64,000 nt of DNA from Brasenia schreberi (lineage: Eukaryota; Streptophyta; Magnoliopsida; Nymphaeales; Cabombaceae), in contig JAYKKT010000091.1 of assembly GCA_036023115.1 (NCBI GenBank), positions 34,583,501 to 34,647,500 on the forward strand, given 5' to 3'. The position numbers and the translations under genes are program-made. Below, piece by piece: positions 55,568 to 64,000 of this stretch. How positions within the stretch are numbered: the first letter of the stretch is position 1; each line of letters opens with the position of its first letter. Below the pieces are notes generated by a model that was not told where the DNA came from, did no database searches, and saw only the letters and a list, made by a program, of their open reading frames with translations.

Positions 55568-57042
55568 CAACAACAACTAAGCCTTTTCCCATACTAGACG
55601 GGGTCGGCTACATGGATTCTTTGTTTCCACAGATCCCTATTGTGTGCCATGTTAGCAGTTAACTCACAATAAGCTAGATCATTCTTTATTGTTTCTTTCC
55701 AATACTTTTGTGGTCGTCCTCTAGCTCTTTTAATACTTTCCAAATTTAGTTTTTCATACCTTCTTAAAGGTTCTTCTTTTGATCTTCCTATCTTAAACGA
55801 TATTCTCTCATTTTATCCTCTATTGGTGCCACTCCTAATTTGTTTCTAATAGCCTCATTATGTATACGGTCTTTTCTTGTATGACCACTCATCTATCTCA
55901 ACATCTTCATTTCTGTTTTAATCTTTTCCAACACGTTTCTGGATTTTTATAGGCCTAATTGATGCTCTATAATATTTTCCTTTTAACTTTAATGGTATCT
56001 TCTTATCACAAAGAATACCTGATGTTCCTCTCCATTTTAACCAACCAGCATTAATTCTATGCATAACATCTCCATCAATTCTTCCATCACTCTGAAAAAT
56101 TGACACTAGGTATTTAAAACTTTCCTTTTGGGGGATGCAATGTGTGCCAATTTTAATTTCTATGTCCCCTGAGGTAACCAAATGATCAAACTTACATTCC
56201 ATATATTCTGTCTTTGTTCTACTAAGTCGGAGGCCTTTGCTTTCTAATGTTTCTCTCCATAGTTCCAATTTTCTATTAACTGTTTCCTTAGACTCCTCCA
56301 CTAATACAATGTCATCTTTAAATAACATACACCAAGGTACTTCATCTTGAATATGTTTTGTTAACTCATCAATCACCATTATAAATAAGTATGGACTTAA
56401 AGTTGATCCTTGATGTAACCCAATATTAACTTCAAAGAAGTCTGTGTGTCATTCCTTCATGAGTCCTCACACATGTTTTTGCACCATCATACATATCTCT
56501 TATAAGGTTAATGTATGTTAATGGGATACCTCTTTTTTCCAAAGTTCTCCAAAGAACCTCCCTCGATACTCTATCATAAGCTTTTTCTATATTAATAAAT
56601 ATGATATGAAGGTCTTTCTTTTTTGCGCTAAAATGTTCCATAAGACGTCTCAAAAGGTGAATCGCTTCAATAGTAGATCTCCCTGGAATGAATCCAAATT
56701 GGTTCTCTGTTGTACTTGATACTTGTCTTAACCTACGTTCGATAATTCTTTCCCACAATTTTATAGTATGGCTCATTAACTTATACCTCGATAATTTGCA
56801 CAATTTTGAATGTCTCCCTTGTTCTTATATGTAGGTATAAGTGTACTTGCTCTCCATTCCTCGGGCATCTTTTGGTTTTTCCATATTTCATTAAATAGTC
56901 TTACGAGCCATGTGATTCCTATTTCTCCTAGTATTTTTCAAACTTCTATAGGAATATTATCTGGTCCGACCGATTTACCACCCTTTGTATGTTTAAGAGC
57001 CTCTTTGACTTCATTCTTTTGAATACGTCGGTAGAAATTATG
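55568..57042 (-). mobile_element. RTE-2: RTE LINE, minus strand
   Basis: 3' end on the left with a short CAA-type tail. Flanks GTTTATAGGATA (55556-55567) and GTTTATAGGGTA (57043-57054) look like a 12-bp target duplication with one mismatch. RT blocks: RSTIEAIHLLRRLMEH, INIEKAYDRVSREVLW (56803-56432), then WCMLFKDDIVLVEES (56379-55918). The catalytic box reads FKDD in place of FADD, and the frame changes between the halves. A deletion removes part of the C-terminus relative to RTE-1. Confidence 0.9.
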
Positions 57043-57060
57043 GTTTATAGGGTATAGAAA

Positions 57061-58317
57061 ATAAATACATAATGAGCTTAATGCCCGAGGAATGGAAAGC
57101 GAGTACACTTATACCCATATAAGAGAACAAGGGAGACTTTTAGAATGGTGTGAATTATCGAGGTATCAAGTTAATGAGTCATACTAGGAAATTATGGGAA
57201 AGAATTATCGAATGTAGGTTTAGACAAGTATCGAGTACAACAAATAACCAATTCAGATTCATGCCCGGTAGATCTACTATTGTCTATTGAAGTGATTCAC
57301 CTATTGAGACATCTTATGGAACATTTTAGAGCAAAAAGGAAGAATCTTCGCATGATATTTATTGATCTAGAAAAAGCTTACGATAGGGTACTAAGAGATG
57401 TTATTTGGAGAACCTTAGAAAACAGAGGTATCCCATTGACATACATAAATCTTATAAGAGATTAATGAGTTAACAAAACATATTCAAGATGAAGTACCTT
57501 GATGTATGTTATTTGTAGATGACATTGTGTTAGTGGATGAGTCTAAGGAAAAACTTAATAGGAAATTGGAACTATGGAGAAAAACGCTAGAAAGTAAAGT
57601 TTCCGACCTAGTAGAACAAAGACAAAATATATGGAATGTAAGTTTGATCATTTGGGTACTTTAGAGGACATAGAAATTAAGATTGGCACACATTGCATCC
57701 CTCATAAGGAAAGTTTTAAATATCTAGGATCAACTTTTCAAAGTGATTGAAAATTTGATGAAGATGTTACACATAGAATTAATGCCGGTTGGTTAAAATG
57801 GAGAGGGACATTAGGTATTCTATTCTATGTGATAAGAAGATACCATTAAAGTTGAAAGGTAAATATTATAAAACAACAATTAGGCCTGCTATATTTTATG
57901 GTTATGAGTGTTGGGCAGTTAATCATCAACATGTGCAAAAGATGTTTGTAGCAGAAATGAAGATGTTGAGATGGATGAGTGGTCACACAAGGATAGACCG
58001 TATACATAATGAGGTTATTAAAAACAAATTGGGAGTAGCACCAATAGAGGATAAAATGAGAGAAAATCATTTAAGATAGATTGAACATGTAGAAAGATGA
58101 AGGGTACTCTTGTAGGAAGATATGAAAAACTAACTTGTGAAAATGTTAAAAGAGGGAGAGGATGACCACAAAAGTGTTCAAAAGAAACTATAAAAAATGA
58201 TCTAGTTTATATTGAGTTAATTGTTGGCATGTCACATGATAGGACTATGTGGAAACAAAGAATCCATGTAGCTGACCCCATGTGGTATGGGAAAAGGCTT
58301 AGTTGTTGTTCTTGTTG
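57061..58317 (+). mobile_element. RTE-3: RTE LINE, plus strand, facing RTE-2
   Basis: Starts near MPEEWKASTLIPI, then NNQFRFMPGRSTI, IFIDLEKAYDRVLRDVIW (57280-57465), a deletion, MLFVDDIVLVDESKEKLNRK and the C-terminal WRMSGHTR-like region (57789-58079). Ends in GGGAAAAGGCTTAGTTGTTG near 58317. The catalytic box is FVDD. More decayed than RTE-1. The start and target duplication are not clear. Confidence 0.88.
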
Positions 58318-58320
58318 TAA

Positions 58321-59328
58321 TCAGCTTGATCTAAGTTGTTTTTTACACTTAGTTAAGTAATATGTAGCTGTAATGTTTTTGTTTGTATCTTCTTGTTGTT
58401 TATAGACAACATTAATTACATTTAATATGTCTTAGTTATCTGAGCAATAACATTATGTGGAATTATCATCTTCTATATATGCACAAGAGCAACGAAGCAC
58501 AAAAAGAGTCACGCTTGATTGAATAATAGAATGAGTTGCAACGACCTCTCTTAAAGGGGAGCACTCAGCACTGTAGGGGTGGACTTAGTTACTACCATGC
58601 TCCTCACCTGTAAATCTATGCCTATTGGAGATGTATTAGAACCAGACAATGACAAAGACATGTATATAACTCTACAAAAGTTGCAATAATCACTCAATTC
58701 ACATACATACATTTGGTAAGGCACTTCTTTTCACATAGTATTAGCAAACGCTCATATGCATGATCACGTAAGCCCTTTTTGTATTGGCATCATGGGAAAG
58801 AAGATTCACTTATTGTATTTGTTAGATTAAATATAATAATATTGTTATCCAGTATAATCATGTGTCTGTAAGATGCTTGAATCAATATACACAATCTACT
58901 ATTCAATCTTTCCACTTTATTTAACATCTTTTATATTTTCAGTAGACACTTTCCATACCCATCTTCTTCGTCTCTTTTCCAAATGGATTTAATTTTGGAA
59001 TAGAACCTTTGGAAAATATTAGGGGCGCACTTGTTTCACTTTAAGTAATTTCGTTTTGGTTCTCCTGCCACTTAGTGAATAAACCGGAAAGGTGTATTTA
59101 GAAGTATGCATACCTTGAGATTTTTCTTCCTTTCAGAGCAACGATTTCAAGGAATAGGGGTAGCTAGAAGTGATGCTGTTTGTGATACATATTTTTCCTT
59201 CTATTATAAATGGTAAAAGAAAATTTTTCCCTGGTTGGGTGAGGGAGTGTTCCTGGGAAATGGCATTCCTAGAGTCAAAAAGTTATCTGGTTAGATTGTT
59301 ATTGAGATTTTCTTTTCCCTTTTCTCAG
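58321..59328. other. Kinesin intron
   Basis: AT-rich; no gene or complete transposon recognised. Confidence 0.5.
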
Positions 59329-59454
59329 AAAACAATCAATCTTTGATCATGAGTAAAGATGGTGGTCGGTTATTGTCAAATATGGCTTCCAAGACAGAAG
59401 ACTCACAGACCCAATGAATGGTTGCTGGTGCAATTGCAAATCTTTGCGGGAACG
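59329..59454 (+). pseudogene. Kinesin ARM-repeat exon 3 with an in-frame stop
   Basis: 126 nt, phase 1-1, acceptor TTCTCAG, donor GTATTG. Encodes NNQSLIMSKDGGRLLSNMAS, KTEDSQTQ, stop, MVAGAIANLCGN. TGA is at 59415-59417, where the family has an arginine (L-R-M-V-A-G); CGA to TGA is a single C-to-T change. Splice sites and the rest are intact. Confidence 0.88.
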
Positions 59455-60380
59455 GTATTGTCATTTACTAAGAAATCCAGTGTTTGTTTATTGTGGGAAT
59501 AATTATTCTTCATTAAAGCATTTCTTTTACACTTTACTCCCTCATTTGCAATTTCAGTGACATTTTTCCTTTTACTATTTTGTTTTCCTGTCACCATCAA
59601 TAATGCTTATTCTTCAACTTGATCATCTTTTTTTAAGGTTACTTGCTTTTGATAATGTGTGTGTATATATGTGTGTGTACATGTATAAACACACACATAG
59701 ATTATATATGTGTGTGTGTATAGAGAGAGACAGAGAGAGAGTTGCTACACTAGAACTTCTCCAGAGGACCAGAACAAGAGAATATGTGTACGCTATGGAT
59801 ATCTTACCATAAAGATCCAACCAAAGTCCAAATGCCAACGGAACCATCGCTTAAGTATACAGTTTCAGGTTAGTGCCCCTTAAGTCTAGTCACTGAACTG
59901 TTTGAAACCATTAAATGTTGATTGAAATCACATCAAAGTATCAAACGATTCTGTGAGTTTCCTCTCTTGTCAACGACCCCAAACGAGCCAGTGTCTAGTG
60001 GAAAACTTAATGTAAAATTTGACCAAAAAATTTTGTTTGGATTGATTTATCTTCATGTGAAGTTCAATTTCTTGTGCGAAGAAGGAATCAGCTTCTATAT
60101 CCAATAAAATGTTGATTAATAATGGGGAAACTTTAGAACCTTTTTATATATTTCTTCCCTTTGTCATTTTAAACTGGCATGGAGTGCTAATATGCTGTTC
60201 ATCAAGGCTTGTTGTTTGGCGAATATGTGCTGATTCAATATGAAAATTAGGTGACTTTCTCTAGGCTTTTAATATCTAGATGAGATGATGTGAATCACAC
60301 ATTTAAAGTGATATATGCCTCTCTCTAGTTTATTTCTTCTGATAATAGATTCTGAAGCATAATACTCACTTATTTGGCAG
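59455..60380. other. Kinesin intron with TG microsatellite
   Basis: 59657-59720 is a (TG)n/(CA)n-rich microsatellite followed by AGAGA repeats. Nothing else recognised. Confidence 0.6.
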
Positions 60381-60515
60381 AAAAGTTGCATGTTAAATTG
60401 AAAGGGGATGGTGGCATCAAGGGACTTCTCAAAATGGCTAAATCTGGACATAGTGATGTAATAGCACAAGTGGCCAGAGGGTTTGCAAACTTCGCTAAAT
60501 GTGAATCACGAGGAG
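60381..60515 (+). CDS. Kinesin ARM-repeat exon 4
   Basis: 135 nt, phase 1-1, acceptor TTTGGCAG, donor GTACAG. Encodes KLHVKLKGDGGIKGLLKMAK and VARGFANFAKCESRG, conserved in ARK kinesins. Confidence 0.93.
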
Positions 60516-62091
60516 GTACAGAACATGTTTGAATATCAATTTTCCTATCTTTTGTGATATAGATGTGTGCTTATTGACTGCATGAATACACAAACCTGAC
60601 GCAGAAAAACATAAGGAAATAAATCCAAGGCAGCATATTATTTCCCATATAAGAAAATTAAATGCAACTTTTTAAACATTTTAGCCATGTCATGAGAACA
60701 ATCAAGTGTGGAAAGAGTGACCAATGTATGACGGGAGACCCTGACCTGACATCCCTCCTTACGGAAAATTATTTTTGTTATAATGGCATCAGCAACTCTT
60801 TTTTAATTCGTTAACCTGTTGATCTGTTTCATAGCAAGTAAGATGAGCCTCACTTAAGTGTATCCAAAATATGTACATTATAACGTGTTCTGTATAAAAT
60901 ATGTAACTAACAAGATGAAAGAAGGATAGAAATTTTCACATACTAAATGTTAGTGATGACATAGGCATGACGAAAATCACAGACAAACTCTATAGCAAAA
61001 AAATGACTGACGTCGATGGCACACTCCAAGCACTTGACATGAAATAAAATTTCAACGGAAACAAGATTTGGAGATGGAAGTCCAGTGAACTGTGGGCCAT
61101 GTTTTGCATGCTTAGTTTTTGTTTGAAGTATCGCGAATTAGTCCCCTAGCTATCATGAAGTATGTTTTACTTTTGAGTGGAAAATTTCATGGCGTTTGTG
61201 GGGTTTCTAGTAAAGAAAAGTGTATATATGTGTGTATATTACTAAAGGCATCTCCACTTGTATTAAATCTTGAAGTACTTTTAACTGAGAAACTGCATCC
61301 GAAAGGTTCTGATTTCAGATTGTCAGCTTTGTCGATTGGTTTTCTCATATTGCACAAAAATCTGCTGTAGTTTTCATTCTTTTCCCGTACTCTTTTTTTC
61401 CTTATCACCTCCATAAAAGATCGCCATGGAAAACTCTTGTGGTTTCATCAAAGAAGATATATTTAAAATAACTAATGAGTATTGACCTTCTTAATGTTTG
61501 GTATACTATTGGTCTTATCTATCATTTAAACCGTACTTACCATTCTCAGTGATGTTTAAAACATATCGTGAAACATTTGGCTAAATTTAAAGTTTGCATA
61601 AAACTGGCTGGCCCCTTCGATACTAGCTCTGTCCCTGGTAAGCATATTGGGAATAACATCAAGATAATATAGAAATAATTTTAAGATTCCATGTATTTGG
61701 AATTCCTCCATATATCATGATTTTATCATAATGTTATTTGGGCATTTTTACACCATTTTTATTTCTGTCTATTCATTTTAACAAATACTTTCTTATTCTC
61801 TCACTGTACAAGCCTTTGCATGTACTTTTTCTTAAGAAATTTTATATAGAATATATACACACACGCATATATATAATATTTAGTTTTTCATTGTATTCAA
61901 AAATTAAACCATCCAAGATTTTTCATGAGATTTTCTCGAAAATGTATGTTCTGAAAGAAAGAGACTTCTGAGGAAAACCTTGCAAGAATGAGGTCAGTTA
62001 CTGTGATATAAACGGGATTCTTTGTTTATGTCCATCTTCTTGTATCATGAGTTCCAATTCTAAACTTCCAGTCTTCTAAAACCTCGTATAG
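60516..62091. other. Kinesin intron
   Basis: AT-rich, no gene or transposon recognised on either strand. Confidence 0.5.
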
Positions 62092-62206
62092 GTTACAAAA
62101 ATGGGCAGTCAATCCTTATTGAAGATGGGGCCCTTACCTGGATGGTGGCAAATTGCCTCAACTAGGCGCCACATTGAATTTGCATTTTGTCATTTGGCTC
62201 AACATG
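62092..62206 (+). pseudogene. Kinesin ARM-repeat exon 5 with a frameshift
   Basis: 115 nt between acceptor CGTATAG and donor GTAAGC. It reads YKNGQSILIEDGALTWMVAN then hits TAG (62163-62165). One frame over, STRRHIEFAFCHLAQH continues exactly as the family does. The exon length is 2 nt short (mod 3) of that needed for phase 1-1, so bases were lost near 62150. The frame is broken. Confidence 0.88.
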
Positions 62207-63975
62207 GTAAGCTCTGTCATTGTTTCTTCCTATTTTTTCTATAGAACATCAGGATTTAACTTTTCCTTGGAAAAAGATTTTGTCAAATGGGATTCTATAT
62301 AGAAATATCGTTGGATCATATACTGTCTATGATTTTCTTTCATACAATCCCAAGATTCCTTCATAACTTTGTTTTGATAAATCATTCTGATTAACTAAGA
62401 TTAATTTTTTTCATATATAGCAGTTTCACCTCGTTTACTACAGATAAATCCATTTTTGCCTTTGATTTGAACTTTTCTTGCTTCTTAAGGGCATGCGGCC
62501 TTGATCTATCCTGCTAAAAAGAGGTCCAACAGATTAGTTGTAATTTAATGTATATGGAGAAATTGCTTTGGCTCGATTTTAGCTAACTAGGATGTTGGAC
62601 CAAGTATGTATTTTGTCCAGCCTCTGCTCAGAAAGATAGTTTGATTTGTGTACTATGTTGTATGACTAGGATGTTGGACTAAAACAAAAGATAAATTCAT
62701 TTTGTTTTAGCTAACTAGGATGTTGGATCAAGTATGTATTCCGTACTCATTCACGTCCATATGACCTACGTGTACTATGTTGTATGACTAGGATTTTTAA
62801 CTAAAATAAAAGATAAATTCATTTTATTTTAGCTAACTAGGATGTTGGACCAATTATGTATTCAGTACTCATTGACGTCCATATGACCTACGTGTACTAT
62901 GTTGTACTCCAAATAGCCATTACCCTCTCCAGAACCCAACACCAAGCAAGTTCTGTTGGGATTCATTTAATCTGCCGGTAGTGCAGTTTTAATTATCTTT
63001 CTCTGTACTTTTATTTATTTTGGTCACTATGTGCATGATTGGAAATGGTTAATGAGGTGATATATAAGAATCATATGAGAAGTGAATCATGTGTGATATG
63101 GGAATCATATGAGAAGTGATGTATGGATTGGACTTGAAGTGATTAAGAAGCAAATAGAAATCGAGGTGGAACTGATGACATAGAAAACAAAATTTTGAAT
63201 AGGAAATCCACTTCCCGGTAATTTGCAGCTTAGCGTCTGTGTGTGTGTACACACACATATAGCAAAATAAAATGCTTCTGGAAGAAACTTCAAAACCACA
63301 ATGTTTTGCCCTTTGCAAGTATGAACCACCAGCGATTCCAGTGGCCCTGTCCAAAGTTCCTCTCTAGAACAATGGCATACAGGTCTTAAGAATGCATTTT
63401 GGGGTGTCCATTGCCATTTGCTCACCTCCAATCTGTAAAGCATTCTCCAATCTCATCCATTGCCACATACGTCAGTACCACAGAATGGTCCTTCCTCCTG
63501 CCAGCCCGACCTCCTTTACAAAGAGCTTGTTCATAATCCCTGGCCTAAAGCCATAAGGATAAAGTGGAGGAGATCAGAGATCTCACATTTGCTTTGGCCT
63601 GTTGCTTCTTGACAGTGGCAGGCCTTCTAGACGTCATCACAACAGTTAAACGGAACCAAGAGCTACTGCATTCCGTGAGCTAATCCATGTTCGGTCCACC
63701 ACCAGCCGATCTAGTTAGTGCCTGGGTTGGACATGAGCAAGATACAACTCAGGATCAACTTCCTCTTCTAAACCTTGGATGAATCTTAACCTGAGTTTAT
63801 TCACCACATGGTTCCAATCATATGCCTCCGGACAAATGATTGCTTTTGGTTTTTGTAATTATTCATAATTTTGTTGTATAAATTTCACTGTTTCTTATTT
63901 TATTTGATTATGTTGTACACATCAAAATTCTGTATGCAACTCCATCGAGTGTCAACTTTTTCTTGTATATTGTAG
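62207..63975. other. Kinesin intron with a 122-bp tandem repeat
   Basis: 62648-62891 is a tandem repeat. 63100-63900 is slightly richer in GC with short open frames on the minus strand that match nothing I recognise. Confidence 0.5.
62648..62906. repeat. 122-bp tandem repeat
   Basis: Two full units start GTGTACTATGTTGTA at 62648 and 62770 and a third begins at 62892 before diverging. Part of another unit lies upstream (62580-62610). Units differ by a few substitutions. Confidence 0.9.
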
Positions 63976-64000
63976 AGGAAAATGCAAAATCCATAATATC
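63976..64000 (+). CDS. Kinesin exon cut by the window edge
   Basis: Acceptor TATTGTAG. Joined to the previous exon in phase 1 it gives EENAKSIIS, which fits the family segment after HLAQ(N). The rest is outside the window. Confidence 0.75.

Larger units (their letters stand above)
8261..64000 (+). pseudogene. Armadillo-repeat kinesin (ARK / KIN-U type), 3' part, probably disabled
   Basis: Plus-strand exons spread over 55.7 kb encode a coiled coil followed by armadillo repeats, the C-terminal layout of plant ARK/KIN-U ungrouped kinesins, which are microtubule proteins of tip-growing and elongating cells. Diagnostic pieces are YQAKFSDLVQQLEDER-type coiled coil, then ARM motifs VHAVKVVVNLAAE, RRVASGAIANLAMN, MVAGAIANLCGN and VARGFANFAKCESRG. 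The motor domain is not in the window and the last exon is cut by the right edge. Splice phases match across most of the exon joins. TGA at 59415-59417 lies inside a conserved ARM repeat, exon 62092-62206 has a frameshift, and a TAG at 53143 is spliced out only under one exon model. The 19069-52558 intron is 33.5 kb and almost wholly transposon. It could be a pseudogene, a damaged allele or contain base-call errors. Confidence 0.8.

Noticed and set aside
63049..63443. Two overlapping minus-strand open frames
   Set aside because: They lie in a kinesin intron, include a GTGTGT microsatellite and match no family I recognise.

Overview
This is plant nuclear DNA, most likely from a flowering plant with long, transposon-filled introns. 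Spliced GT-AG exons of a plant-type kinesin are spread over more than 55 kb and separated by Ty1/copia LTR retrotransposons, RTE-clade LINEs, a SINE and hAT DNA transposons. There are no operons, rRNAs, tRNAs or CRISPR arrays. The sequence alone does not identify the species.

The host locus is a plus-strand armadillo-repeat kinesin (ARK / KIN-U family). Twelve exons can be placed from about 8.26 kb to the right edge: coiled-coil exons first, then ARM-repeat exons. The motor domain is not in the window and the last exon runs off the end. An in-frame TGA in one ARM exon, a frameshift in another and an ambiguous TAG suggest this copy is a pseudogene or is badly damaged.

Layout: 1-6.3 kb holds truncated copia elements on both strands, one LTR with a SINE in it. 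6.3-9.8 kb is host sequence with two exons. 9.8-18.7 kb is a copia element (Copia-2) with two LTRs and a CTTAT target duplication; inside its RT/RNase H region sits another LTR-type insertion (14.3-18.0 kb) carrying leucine aminopeptidase fragments in shuffled order. 19.0 kb holds a small exon. 20.3-52.4 kb is one copia element (Copia-A) swollen to 32 kb by nested insertions: hAT-1; Copia-B (itself holding hAT-2, minus-strand Copia-C, and Copia-D with an RTE LINE); a non-autonomous hAT-like element H with another, I1, inside it; and two copia-derived elements, F and G. 52.5-64 kb holds the remaining exons, a second I-type element, two RTE LINEs in opposite orientation and tandem repeats.

The most interesting part is F and G (43.06-50.02 kb). 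They have similar LTRs, a CCTCC/GGAGG stem-loop in the LTR, and the same short internal 3' end related to the tail of a copia RNase H gene. In place of gag-pol they carry host gene fragments, all in the retroelement's sense direction: ARP9 and CHMP7 in F; KH-domain, hAT transposase C-terminus, SEC14-like and KCBP-like kinesin pieces in G. This looks like a non-autonomous LTR retrotransposon family that repeatedly transduces host transcripts. I1 (RRM fragment) and the 14.3 kb element (aminopeptidase) are further gene-fragment captures in the same window.
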